64,000 bases of DNA, from the NCBI RefSeq assembly GCF_001423295.1, contig NZ_LMNG01000033.1:62001-126000 (forward strand), given 5' to 3'. Position numbers and translations under genes: made by a program. Positions 37,513-46,058 of this stretch are shown here, in pieces. The notes below the pieces were generated by a model, which had not been told where the DNA came from, ran no database searches, and saw only the letters and a list, made by a program, of their open reading frames with translations. Each line of letters begins with the position of its first letter. Position 1 is the stretch's first letter. This DNA comes from Methylobacterium sp. Leaf112 (GTDB taxonomy: Bacteria > Pseudomonadota > Alphaproteobacteria > Rhizobiales > Beijerinckiaceae).

Positions 37513-37762
37513 CTGCCGGGTGCCATTCGAACCATCGCTGTCGATCAGTCTTCAGGGCAGCGAATTCAAAGCAGATAAATGGATAAAATGCTCGATGCGA
37601 GCATGATGAGCAGAAATATCGCTTAAACTGCAATAATTAACGGTCGTATTAACTATCCTATGGCTTTGACGGGCACATGTTGTTCCACCAGACGTTGAGA
37701 TGGGGACGCGTATTCAAGGGTTCTAACTTCATAAATCGAAACACGCGATCTGGAGTTTGCTG

Positions 37763-37978
37763 ATGTCGTATTCGATTTTTGTCAGACGAATCGATCCTGC
37801 CCAATGTTGCATGCCGGAGGTTCTGGCCTGCGAAATCGAGAGCGAGGGAGAAGCCTCTCGGATCGTGCGGCACCTCGCGACCTCGTTCGGAGAATTCGGC
37901 CTCGACACGTGCCGGAGCGTCTACTGGTTTCGCAACACCGGTGGCCTGCACGAGATCTGGTCTGCCGCTTCGGCTTGA
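37763..37978 (+). CDS. Small hypothetical protein (71 aa)
   Basis: A 71-aa frame starting at the ATG at 37763, with a GGAG site 8 nt upstream. It begins MSYSIFVRRIDPAQ and contains EIESEGEASRIVRHLATSFG and a WFRNTGGLHEIW ending. It has mixed alpha/beta character, no signal peptide and no recognised domain. Codon usage is ordinary for the genome, and it lies alone between the giant gene and a convergent PAS gene. No function can be assigned. Confidence 0.6.
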   Translation: MSYSIFVRRIDPAQCCMPEVLACEIESEGEASRIVRHLATSFGEFGLDTCRSVYWFRNTGGLHEIWSAASA

Positions 37979-38073
37979 GGCCAAACGGCGACTAGAGCGA
38001 AGAAATACGCGAGCTTTCGAGGGGGTTCGATGGTCTCGCAACGAACCTCCGGAAGTCATCGCATCTTGACGGG

Positions 38074-38622
38074 TCAGGGCCTCGATCTCCGCGCCAGGAC
38101 GCATCCGATCTCCAGCAGGAGCATGTCGACCATGAGGGCCAAGTGGGTGTCACCGCTCCGCCGGATCGCCGCATGGGCGCGCATGCAATGGTCGGCGGCC
38201 TGATGAAGCGGGTCGGTGTCGGCCTCGACATCGGGCGGCGCCAGGGCCCGGTGGGCGTCCGTTGTGTCGATGTAGGTTCCATGTCCACGCATCACACCGG
38301 TCGCGTCGCGGTGGAGATGCCCGCGGTTCAGGATCCACCGGATTTCACCGGATGCGGTCAGGACACGAAACTCGGCCGCAACGGGGCCGCCGATCTCACG
38401 CACATGGCGGACCCATGCGAACACCCACTCGCGGTCGTCGGGGTGGATGCGTGCGAACGCGACATCGAGGGGGATCGGCTTGCCCGCGATATCGGGATTC
38501 CCCGCAAGCAAGGCGGCGGCCCCCTCGTCCAGCAGGGAGAGGCCCGCGGCGACATCGGTGTTCCAAGTTCCGACGATGCCCGCAGCCTCGGGGGCGAAAA
38601 CGTTCGTCATCGCTGATAACAT
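38074..38622 (-). CDS. Single PAS-domain sensor protein
   Basis: A 182-aa protein that is essentially one PAS fold-3 domain (residues about 10-130): GTWNTDVAAGLSLLDEG, then IHPDDREWVFAWV, then FRVLTASGEIRWI with the PAC motif. The C-terminal helix MRAHAAIRRSGDTHLALMVDMLLLEIG may mediate dimerisation. No output domain is attached, so it would have to act through a partner protein. The ATG at 38622 follows a GAGGGA site. Single-PAS proteins like this often pair with histidine kinases or diguanylate cyclases, but none is adjacent. Confidence 0.8.
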   Translation of the reverse strand: MLSAMTNVFAPEAAGIVGTWNTDVAAGLSLLDEGAAALLAGNPDIAGKPIPLDVAFARIHPDDREWVFAWVRHVREIGGPVAAEFRVLTASGEIRWILNRGHLHRDATGVMRGHGTYIDTTDAHRALAPPDVEADTDPLHQAADHCMRAHAAIRRSGDTHLALMVDMLLLEIGCVLARRSRP

Positions 38623-39632
38623 CCGTCCCTCGCTGTTCTAGATCAAACCGTCTTTCCAAATCTGTTTCGACGGGCCCTCGACTACCGGGCACCGCATTAC
38701 GCTGGGCACGATTGTTGCGGTGTTCGGTCTCGCCCATGCGTCGATCGGACGCCGTTCTGTAGCCGTCGGATCGGTGCACCACGTTGAAATACCAACCGTG
38801 GATGTCGGCCAATCATCGAAGTCTCGCCCATGACCCTGACCTCAGAAATGCGTGTTCTTAGGCATCGGCACCGGTTGGGATATCCACCGATGAGATCTGC
38901 AATGAACCCATGATGTGCGAAAAATTTTCCAATCCGATTTATACTCAGCAATTGCAACGCGCCAGAGCGTCGCTTGGTACCAAAAAGTCTACCAACTCTT
39001 TAATGTACAAAATCGTACATGAATACGATTTGGATAAACTTGATTGTTTCTCCGAATCTTGGCGATTATTTTATCGAATCGACCTGCCTCATAGCACTCG
39101 GCGATGCCGAACCACTTGTAACGTTCGAGATAGTCGACCTCTCGAAAGCATTGAATCATAGCATCGCGGAATCTACGCAAGGGCTTGACAGCACGATGCA
39201 CCAATCGGAGGTTCCGTCGTCAATAAGCCGGAGAAAAAATCAAATGATCGTACCGTCAGAATAACGGTAAACGATTGTAGACGCAGGTCGCCCACGCCGA
39301 ATTGATTAGCGAAAATTTATAAACGGGCCTGCCGCGTCGTCGAACACAGGGCCTCGGCCCGGGTGGCCCCCGCGTTACCCGGCCTCGCCGGGCTGGTGGA
39401 CAGGCATCTGCGACCCTTCGTGGCCCTTGCGCCATGCCCGCTCGGGGATAGCCCCCGTGTCTGGTGCGGCGGCGCCGGCTGCGTTAGGAGCCCCCGGGAC
39501 AAACCGTGTCCCCCGTGCCGGCGGCCGCCGACGGCGGCGCACCAGTTGCCTGCGCCACCGGCTTCCGTGCCTGACCATCTGCGGGAGGGCCTGTTCCGCC
39601 CTTCACTCTCCAAACGCCTGACCGGGTTTCCG
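38623..39632. other. 1-kb intergenic region with an AT-rich island
   Basis: No supported gene. About 38890-39320 is much richer in A/T than the genome around it, including stop-rich frames, as if acquired or degenerate. A short inverted repeat occurs at 39003-39020 (separate entry). 39350-39620 is again G/C-rich; a frame there is open into the ABC transporter but looks non-coding. Confidence 0.5.
39003..39020. promoter_or_regulatory. Short palindromic site in AT-rich DNA
   Basis: ATGTAC-AAAATC-GTACAT, perfect 6-bp arms with a 6-nt spacer, resembling an operator half-site pair. No gene start is near enough to name a target. Confidence 0.25.
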
Positions 39633-41357
39633 ATGCTGAAGGCCTTTTTCGCCTATTACCGGCCGCACCGGACCCTTTTCCTCGCGGATTTCGGCTGCGC
39701 CGTCCTGTCCGGCCTGTTCGAGCTCGGCTTCCCCATGGCGGTGAAAGCTTTCGTCGACGTGCTGCTGCCGCGCCAGGACTGGCAACTCATCCTGCTCGCT
39801 GCCCTCGGCCTGGGGCTGGTCTACCTGGCCAATGCCGGCCTGATGGTGGTGGTGACCTACTGGGGCCACGTGCTCGGCATCAACATCGAGACCGAGATGC
39901 GGGCCCGCGCCTTCGACCACCTGCAGAAGCTCTCGTTCCGGTTCTACGACAACCAGAAGACCGGCCACCTCGTCGCCCGCGTGACCAAGGACCTGGAAGA
40001 GATCGGCGAGGTCGCCCATCACGGCCCCGAGGACCTGTTCATCGCGGTGATGACGCTCTTTGGCGCCTTCGCCCTGATGCTGTTCGTGCACCCGCCGCTC
40101 GCCCTGATGACGGCCGCGATCCTGCCCGTGATCGCCTTCGTGACGCTGCGCTACGGCGGACGCATGACCCGGAACTGGCAGGCGCAGTACGGCCGCGTCG
40201 GCGCCTTCAATGCCCGCATCGAGGAGAATGTCGGCGGCATGCGCGTGGTCCAGGCCTTCGCCAACGAGCCGCACGAGCGGCGTCTCTTCGCCTCCGACAA
40301 CGCGCGCTACCGGTCCACCAAGCTCGAAGCCTACCGGATCATGGCCGCCAGCCTGTCGATCAACTACCTCGGCATGCGCCTCGTCCAGATCGTGGTGCTG
40401 CTCGGCGGTGCCGCCTACGTGGTGCGGGGCGAACTCACCCCCGGCGGCTTCGTCGGCTTTCTCCTGCTGGTCGGGGTGTTCTACCGGCCCCTCGAGAAGA
40501 TCGGCGCCGTGGTCGAGACCTACCCCAAGGGGATCGCGGGGTTCCGGCGCTACGCCGCGCTCCTCGCCACCGCGCCCGACATCGTCGACCGCCCGGGCGC
40601 CGTCGCGGCGCCGCCCTTGCGCGGCGACATCCGCTTCGAGGGCGTCCGGTTCGGTTACGCGGAGGACCGTCCGGTCCTGTCCGGCCTCGACCTCGCCATC
40701 CGGGCGGGCGAGACCGTGGCGTTCGTCGGCCCCTCGGGCGCGGGCAAGACCACCCTGTGTTCCCTGATCCCGCGCTTCTATGAGGTCGACGCCGGGCGGA
40801 TCACGGTCGACGGCTTCGACATCCGCGACGTGACCCTCGCCTCCCTGCGCCGCCAGATCGGCATCGTGCAGCAGGACGTGTTCCTGTTCGCCGGTTCGAT
40901 CCGCGAGAACATCGCCTACGGCCGCCTCGATGCCGACGATGCGGCTATCCGCGCGGCCGCGAGCCGGGCTCGCCTCGACGGGCTACTCGCCGGCCTGCCC
41001 GAGGGGCTCGATACCCTCATCGGCGAACGTGGGGTCAAGCTTTCCGGCGGCCAGAAGCAGCGCCTCGCCATCGCCCGCGTGTTCTTGAAGAACCCGCCGA
41101 TCCTCATCCTGGACGAGGCGACTTCGGCCCTCGACACCGAGACCGAACAGGAGATCCAGCGCTCGCTCACGGACCTCGCCCGGGGCCGAACCACCCTGGT
41201 CATCGCGCACCGCCTCGCCACCATCCGGCAGGCCGATCGCATCGTCGTCGTGGGAGAGGCCGGCATCGTCGAGCAGGGGCCGCACGAGACCCTTCTGGAG
41301 GCCGGTGGCGCCTACGGGAAGCTCTACGCGGCGCAGTTCGCGCAGGGGCGGCGGTAG
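39633..41357 (+). CDS. MsbA-type ABC exporter (fused membrane and ATPase domains)
   Basis: A 574-aa half-transporter, likely a homodimer in the inner membrane. Six transmembrane helices lie in residues about 15-310 (opening FFAYYRPHRTLFLADFGCAV). The ATPase domain has Walker A (GPSGAGKTTLC), signature LSGGQKQRLAIARVF, Walker B (ILILDEATSALD) and H-loop IAHRL. Such exporters flip lipids, lipid-linked glycans or drugs. Its place at the head of a glycosyltransferase cluster suggests a glycan or glycolipid cargo. The start chosen is the ATG at 39633; the longer open frame upstream lacks coding character. Its stop is 8 nt from a convergent gene. Confidence 0.92.
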   Translation: MLKAFFAYYRPHRTLFLADFGCAVLSGLFELGFPMAVKAFVDVLLPRQDWQLILLAALGLGLVYLANAGLMVVVTYWGHVLGINIETEMRARAFDHLQKLSFRFYDNQKTGHLVARVTKDLEEIGEVAHHGPEDLFIAVMTLFGAFALMLFVHPPLALMTAAILPVIAFVTLRYGGRMTRNWQAQYGRVGAFNARIEENVGGMRVVQAFANEPHERRLFASDNARYRSTKLEAYRIMAASLSINYLGMRLVQIVVLLGGAAYVVRGELTPGGFVGFLLLVGVFYRPLEKIGAVVETYPKGIAGFRRYAALLATAPDIVDRPGAVAAPPLRGDIRFEGVRFGYAEDRPVLSGLDLAIRAGETVAFVGPSGAGKTTLCSLIPRFYEVDAGRITVDGFDIRDVTLASLRRQIGIVQQDVFLFAGSIRENIAYGRLDADDAAIRAAASRARLDGLLAGLPEGLDTLIGERGVKLSGGQKQRLAIARVFLKNPPILILDEATSALDTETEQEIQRSLTDLARGRTTLVIAHRLATIRQADRIVVVGEAGIVEQGPHETLLEAGGAYGKLYAAQFAQGRR

Positions 41358-41365
41358 ACCGTCCG

Positions 41366-42022
41366 TCAGCCCTCCGGCGTCCCCGAGATCCAGAGCGCAT
41401 GCGCCGGTCCCGTCGCCGTGTCGGGCTTCGCCGCCCCGATGAACACGATCAGCGGCCCGTACGCGGTCTTGGGCGGATGGTAGAAGTCGAGCAAGCCGGG
41501 ATGCAAGGCCTGCAGGAATCGCGGTGGCCGCTCGGCCGCGCGCAGGAAATGGTCGATGACGACCTGATCCCCGTGCACGGCGTTCGGCACCGGGCCGCAC
41601 GAGCCCGGCGCCATCCAGTGCTGCGGATCGGTGGCGAACCGCTCGTACAGGAAGGCGAGATCGTCCGCGTGCCACCGCACGAAGGCGCTGGAGACCCTGC
41701 CCTTGTGGAAGTAGTCCTCCATGGTGGCAAAGCCCGGTTCGGCCAGCGCAGACGCATCGCCCGCGAACACCGTGTCGAGGTCGCACAGCACCGTGGTACC
41801 CGTCGCAAGGCCCGGCCGGAACGCCTCCATCTTCGACCACCAGGTGGGCCAGTCGTGCCGCAGCGGCACGATCTCGACCCCCGGACAGGCGATGGTGCGA
41901 TCGGTCAGGCAGACGATCCGGTCGAAGGCCGGTGCGAACCGGCGGGCGCCGGCAGCGAGACGCTCGACCCAGACCGCATCGTAGCGGCCCCCATGCTTCA
42001 GGACAGTGAGGAGGGTGGCCAT
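41366..42022 (-). CDS. Putative glycosyltransferase (GT8-like, DxD motif)
   Basis: A 218-aa protein with a GT-A look. An N-terminal MATLLTVLKHGGRYDAVWVE strand is followed by RIVCLTDRTIACPGVEIVPL, WWSKMEAFRP and TTVLCDLDTVFAG, where the DLDT is a DxD-like metal/nucleotide-sugar motif. Later HGDQVVIDHFL and a C-terminal YHPPKTAYGPLIVF complete it. Proteins of this size with WWSKMEAF...DLD blocks are annotated as glycosyltransferase or hypothetical. The donor and acceptor are unknown. It is the second gene of a two-gene minus-strand unit (28 nt gap) with the GT29-like gene. Confidence 0.65.
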   Translation of the reverse strand: MATLLTVLKHGGRYDAVWVERLAAGARRFAPAFDRIVCLTDRTIACPGVEIVPLRHDWPTWWSKMEAFRPGLATGTTVLCDLDTVFAGDASALAEPGFATMEDYFHKGRVSSAFVRWHADDLAFLYERFATDPQHWMAPGSCGPVPNAVHGDQVVIDHFLRAAERPPRFLQALHPGLLDFYHPPKTAYGPLIVFIGAAKPDTATGPAHALWISGTPEG

Positions 42023-42050
42023 GGGCGATCCGGGTGAAAGGGAGCGGACG

Positions 42051-42659
42051 TCAGGACGCGATAGGCGGATGGAGTCGCAGGCGCCCGTCCGCCTGGGCTT
42101 CTTCGAACCAATGCCGTTCGGCGTCCCACGGGTGCCCCGGCCACCCGGCGAACCCGAATCCGTAGACATCGATGGGCGGCAGCGACGGGGCGCGCGCGTC
42201 CAGGATCGCAAGGGCGACGAGCAGACCCGTGCTGGGGTTCGGCGGCCCGGAGGTTCGAGGCGCCAGCACGGCGTGAGCGCGCGCATGCAGCGCGCGGGTC
42301 AGGGTATGCACGGGGCGGCCGGTAAGGCGGTCCCGAAGGGGCGCCGTCCAGCACACGCGTTCGGACGCGCCTTCCTCGTCGGGCGCGAGTTCGGGAAACG
42401 GCAGCAGGAACCGCGCGGCTCGCCGGATAGCCGGGCGTGCGGTAAAGCCGTCCTCCTCGACCCAAGCCCGAGCCTGCCCGCCGCGATTGACGAGGGCGAG
42501 GAGGGTCACGCGCGTGCCCGCCGGGCCGCCGAAACCGGGTGCGTTGTTGAATCGCACGATCGATGCCGACGCGTCGATGGCCTGCCCCCGGTCGCCGAGC
42601 TCGGGGGCATTGCCCACGAGGGCGAGGCTCGGGGCGTTGAAATCCGGGATGGACGGCAT
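42051..42659 (-). CDS. GT29 (sialyltransferase)-like glycosyltransferase
   Basis: A 202-aa protein. The N-terminal LALVGNAPELGDRG and IDASASIVRFNNAP blocks correspond to the L-sialylmotif arrangement (GNxx...D...VVRFN). The later NPSTGLLVALAIL and IDVYGFGF match the S-motif region, and a C-terminal RHWFEE supplies the usual His-x-x-E. It is shorter than animal sialyltransferases and has no membrane anchor. Bacterial and plant GT29-like proteins exist whose donors are often unknown, so transfer of sialic acid itself is not implied. The start at 42659 is plausible but weak. Confidence 0.65.
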   Translation of the reverse strand: MPSIPDFNAPSLALVGNAPELGDRGQAIDASASIVRFNNAPGFGGPAGTRVTLLALVNRGGQARAWVEEDGFTARPAIRRAARFLLPFPELAPDEEGASERVCWTAPLRDRLTGRPVHTLTRALHARAHAVLAPRTSGPPNPSTGLLVALAILDARAPSLPPIDVYGFGFAGWPGHPWDAERHWFEEAQADGRLRLHPPIAS

Positions 42660-42778
42660 GGAACGGGACGCCTGCGGACCTGAAAGTCGAGCCGGGTCAT
42701 AAGAGATGCGGGGTTCGCCCCGACAGTGTACGCAGCGTCGCGCCGAACAGTCGGGCAGGGGCAGGAGCGACCGGAACC

Positions 42779-43762
42779 ATGCGACGCTGTTTCGTCTGCC
42801 TGGCCGATACCCTGGAGCCGACGGACCGATCGATCGCCTACGAGGACGGTGTCCGGCGGAGGTTTCCGGTCGCCTGCGCCTCCTGCGGTGTACTGTTCGA
42901 GCGCGGTGCCGACGAAGCGGCATGCTGGGACCACCTCGCGGCGCATCTCGCCGGTGAGACGTTCCGACTCGCGCCGGACGCGCCCTACGGCCTCGACCTC
43001 TACACCTTGCGCACCGCCGCGACCCGGCTCGCGCGGGGCATCCGTGCCCTGAGCGAGGACGACCGCGCGGCGCTTCTGCGACCGCATGCCGAGCGTGCGG
43101 CCCGCGGCGGCCTCGTCGACCTCGCGGCGATGCCAAAGGCCCCGGTTTCCCTCGGGGTTCTCTGCCGACCCGACGACCTGCAATCCGTCCTGGGTGGCCT
43201 GCCGCCGCACGCGGCCTGGACCCGGGACGTGGCTGTGCTCGTCGATGCGCCGGAGGCTCCGCCGGAAACCAGCGCGCTGGCCGGATTTCCGCCCGGCGCG
43301 GTACGGGTTGCGGCGCGTCCCCTCGCGGGTGATTTCGCGGCCCAGCGCAACGCGCTCCAGGCCCTCGCGCGGCAGACCTGGATGCTCCAGCTCGACGCCG
43401 ACGAAGCGCTGTCGCCCGCCACCGCCGGGCTGCTTCCGGCGCTCGCCGCGCTTGCGAAGGAGGGCGCCGCCGTGTCCATCGGACTGCCCCGGCGCAATGT
43501 CGTCGATGGCGTGCTGTCGGACGTGTACCCGGACGTGCAGTACCGCCTCAACCACGCGACGGTGCGCTTCCAGGGGCGCGTGCACGAGCGGCCGGATCTC
43601 GGCGGCGACTGGCGCCGAAGCATCATCGCCCTTCACGGCTCCATCGATCATCGTCTGTCGCGCGCCCACGTGGCGGCGCGCTCGATCCGGTACGAGGCCC
43701 TGGACCCCGGCCGCGGACGCGTCGAGGAGGCGGCGGCCCTGTTGCAGGTCTATCGACTCTGA
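42779..43762 (+). CDS. GT2-like glycosyltransferase with N-terminal zinc-ribbon
   Basis: A 327-aa protein. Residues 1-60 contain CxxC (CFVCLAD) and CxxC (CASCGVLF) pairs plus a Cys/His cluster, which looks like a zinc-binding ribbon. The C-terminal ~200 residues have a reduced GT2 fold: GDFAAQRNALQALARQ, then MLQLDADEAL (the DxD-type motif), LPRRNVVDGV and a RFQGRVHERPDL block seen in GT2 enzymes that act on glycans. The central helical segment (70-120) is unassigned. It is divergent from the GT29-like gene, and its last 13 nt overlap the end of the convergent GT4 gene. Confidence 0.75.
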   Translation: MRRCFVCLADTLEPTDRSIAYEDGVRRRFPVACASCGVLFERGADEAACWDHLAAHLAGETFRLAPDAPYGLDLYTLRTAATRLARGIRALSEDDRAALLRPHAERAARGGLVDLAAMPKAPVSLGVLCRPDDLQSVLGGLPPHAAWTRDVAVLVDAPEAPPETSALAGFPPGAVRVAARPLAGDFAAQRNALQALARQTWMLQLDADEALSPATAGLLPALAALAKEGAAVSIGLPRRNVVDGVLSDVYPDVQYRLNHATVRFQGRVHERPDLGGDWRRSIIALHGSIDHRLSRAHVAARSIRYEALDPGRGRVEEAAALLQVYRL

Positions 43763-44949
43763 CGCGCCGCCGCGATGGCGCGCTCGTAGAGCGCCAAAGT
43801 CTCGCTCCCGAGGCGCGCCCGGTCGAAGGCCCCGCTCGCCGCCAGGGCCCGCGCGCGCAGTTTTGTGCGCAGGTCCGGGTCCCGAAGCAGCGGCCGGATG
43901 GCGTCGGCCAGCGCCGCACCGGTCGCTTCCTGTGCGAGCAGGCCGGCTCCCGGCCGCCCGACGAAGGCGCGGGCGCTGGCATCGGCTGCGCAGGCCACCA
44001 CCGGGCGGCCGTAAGCGAGGGACTCCTGATAGACGAGGCCGAAGCTCTCGTAGCGGGAGGGCGCCAACACGAGGTGCGCTCGCCCGTAGGATTCGGCGAG
44101 GGATGCCGCGTCGATGCGACCGAGGGGGCGCAAGTGCCGTCGTGCCAAAGCCGAAACGCCCTGCGGAAGGTCGGCTTCGGAGACGCCCACGAGATCGACG
44201 ACGAAGGGCGGTACGATGCCGGCCTCGCACTCGGCCCCGAGCAGCGCGGCGGCATCGAGGAGAAGGTCGAAGCCCTTCCGGGCCTCGGCCCGGCCGACGA
44301 ACAGCAGCCGCACCGGAGCCTCCACGGCATCGGGGTAGGGTGCGGTCCGGCCGCGTTGGAGCATGTCCGGCGGCAGGCTCAGGCCGATCACGGCGTGAGC
44401 CTGCCGGGGCGGGATGCCGTAGAGGCTCGCGATCCGGGCCGCGTGGTCGTCCGTGTTCGAGATCAGGCCGTCGCTGCCGCGCGCCTGCCAGCGCTCCAGC
44501 CGGTCGGCGGTACGGCCGTCGAGGCGGTCGCGGAGGGACGTCGCGGGACCGCGCGTGAACGCGGCCGGGGTCGAGTTGCGTGTGACCAGCGGCGATCCCG
44601 ACCGCGTCAGGAAGGCGGCCGGCGCATACCAATTCGTGGCCTCGATGCAGTCGAAGGGCTGCCGTGCGTGGGCATCCAGAACCGCCCGGTAAAACGCCAG
44701 CGGCGCGGCGAGGTGTCCGGCCGAGCCCCACAGGCGCAAGCGCGCCAGGGCCGAACCCGGCACGAGGCCGATGCCCCGCACGGCGACACCGCCGGCCTCG
44801 CCCATGCCGATGCGGTCGAGGGTGAACACCGTGACGGCCACATCCCGAGCCGCCAGGCTTTCGGCGATCTCCCGCGCGGCGGTGGAGAGGCCGCTCGGGG
44901 CCGGCGGGTAGTCCCAGGCGAGCAGCGCCGTGCGCACGATTTCGCTCAC
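43750..44949 (-). CDS. GT4-family glycosyltransferase
   Basis: A 399-aa GT-B enzyme. The N-domain opens LLAWDYPPAPSGLSTAAREI, and the C-domain has VRLLFVGRAEARKGFDLLLDA and the donor-binding SRYESFGLVYQESLAYG (E-x7-E motif). Retaining GT4 enzymes transfer sugars from nucleotide sugars to glycans or lipids; the specificity is unknown. Translation starts at a GTG (44949) that overlaps the TGA of the upstream GT4 gene in a GTGA, so the two are coupled. The same frame is open upstream through the other gene; that extension is not coding. Confidence 0.9.
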   Translation of the reverse strand: MSEIVRTALLAWDYPPAPSGLSTAAREIAESLAARDVAVTVFTLDRIGMGEAGGVAVRGIGLVPGSALARLRLWGSAGHLAAPLAFYRAVLDAHARQPFDCIEATNWYAPAAFLTRSGSPLVTRNSTPAAFTRGPATSLRDRLDGRTADRLERWQARGSDGLISNTDDHAARIASLYGIPPRQAHAVIGLSLPPDMLQRGRTAPYPDAVEAPVRLLFVGRAEARKGFDLLLDAAALLGAECEAGIVPPFVVDLVGVSEADLPQGVSALARRHLRPLGRIDAASLAESYGRAHLVLAPSRYESFGLVYQESLAYGRPVVACAADASARAFVGRPGAGLLAQEATGAALADAIRPLLRDPDLRTKLRARALAASGAFDRARLGSETLALYERAIAAARQSR

Positions 44950-46010
44950 GCGGAGAGCAGCCGGCGGTAGATCGAAAGGTAATCGGCTGCCATGCGCTCG
45001 GATGTGAAGCGTGCCTCGAAGCGCTTCCGGACGCGCGCCCGGTCGAGGTCTCCCACGCGGGCGAGCGCCGCCACTGCCTCGGCCTCGGACGAGACGATGA
45101 AACCCGTGATGCCGTCCTCGATGATTTCCGGCACGGAGCCACGATTCCAGGCGATCACCGGCGTCCCGCAGGCCATGGCCTCGATCATCACCAGGCCGAA
45201 GGGCTCGGGCCAGTCGATGGGAAACAGGAGTGCCCGCGCATCGCCAAGCAGCCGACCCTTGGCGGCGTCGTCCACCGGACCGACATAGACCGCGTCGTCG
45301 GCGAGGAGCGGACGCACGGCCCGGTCGAAGTAGTCGGGGTTGCCGACATCGACCGTGCCGGCGAGACGGATGGGCAGGCCCGCCGCACGTGCGACGCGAA
45401 TCGCCGTATCGGGGCGCTTCTGATCGGTCATCCGGCCGACGAAGGCGAGGTGGCCCTTCGGATTCGAATTCAGGGCGTAGCGGTCGCGGGCGATGCCGTG
45501 GTGGACGATGCCGGCCCTGTTCGCCGCCGGGACGCCGGCTTCCTGTGCCGCCGAGATCGCCGCCACCGGCAGATCGGGGAAGCCGGCGAAGAACAGTGCC
45601 CGGTCGCGCTCGTCCACCCGCCAATGCACCGTCGTCAGGCTGCGGCATCGGCGCGCGCCGAGGATCGCCGCATGGGCGAATTCGCCGTGGCAATGCACGA
45701 TGTCGAAGCTGTCGAGCCGGCGGGCAAGCGCTTCCATCTGCAGAGCTTCCAAAGCGGAGGGCACCCCCGGTGCGACCTGGCCCTCGCGGGCTTCGAGGGC
45801 GGCGAGACTGGGGTAATCCCCGACCCTTGGTATATCTGTCGCACTGTCGGACGGCGCGAACAGCGTTACCTCCACGCCGAGGTTCTGTAGGGCTACGCTC
45901 AGATCGTGAACGACGCGCTCCGTCCCCCCATGGTGCAGGGGCGGCGTCGGAAAGATGTTGGGGGCAACCTGTGCGACACGGATCGCGGATGATATTTCGG
46001 CTTTAGACAT
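44946..46010 (-). CDS. GT4-family glycosyltransferase
   Basis: A 354-aa GT-B enzyme with N-domain IFPTPPLHHGGTERVVHDL, a mid-region CHGEFAHAAILGA, and C-domain GHLAFVGRMTDQKRPDTAI and PEPFGLVMIEAMACGTPVIA (E-x7-E). The pattern resembles glycosyltransferases of exopolysaccharide or glycolipid synthesis. The ATG at 46010 was chosen; a GTG at 46031 would add seven residues. It is the first gene of the minus-strand pair, and its start is only 48 nt from the divergent SPS-like gene, so one small region drives both arms of the cluster. Confidence 0.9.
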   Translation of the reverse strand: MSKAEISSAIRVAQVAPNIFPTPPLHHGGTERVVHDLSVALQNLGVEVTLFAPSDSATDIPRVGDYPSLAALEAREGQVAPGVPSALEALQMEALARRLDSFDIVHCHGEFAHAAILGARRCRSLTTVHWRVDERDRALFFAGFPDLPVAAISAAQEAGVPAANRAGIVHHGIARDRYALNSNPKGHLAFVGRMTDQKRPDTAIRVARAAGLPIRLAGTVDVGNPDYFDRAVRPLLADDAVYVGPVDDAAKGRLLGDARALLFPIDWPEPFGLVMIEAMACGTPVIAWNRGSVPEIIEDGITGFIVSSEAEAVAALARVGDLDRARVRKRFEARFTSERMAADYLSIYRRLLSA

Positions 46011-46058
46011 GAATTTCGTCGAGTTTCCCACGCGTCATCTTGTGACACCTTGCCTTTG

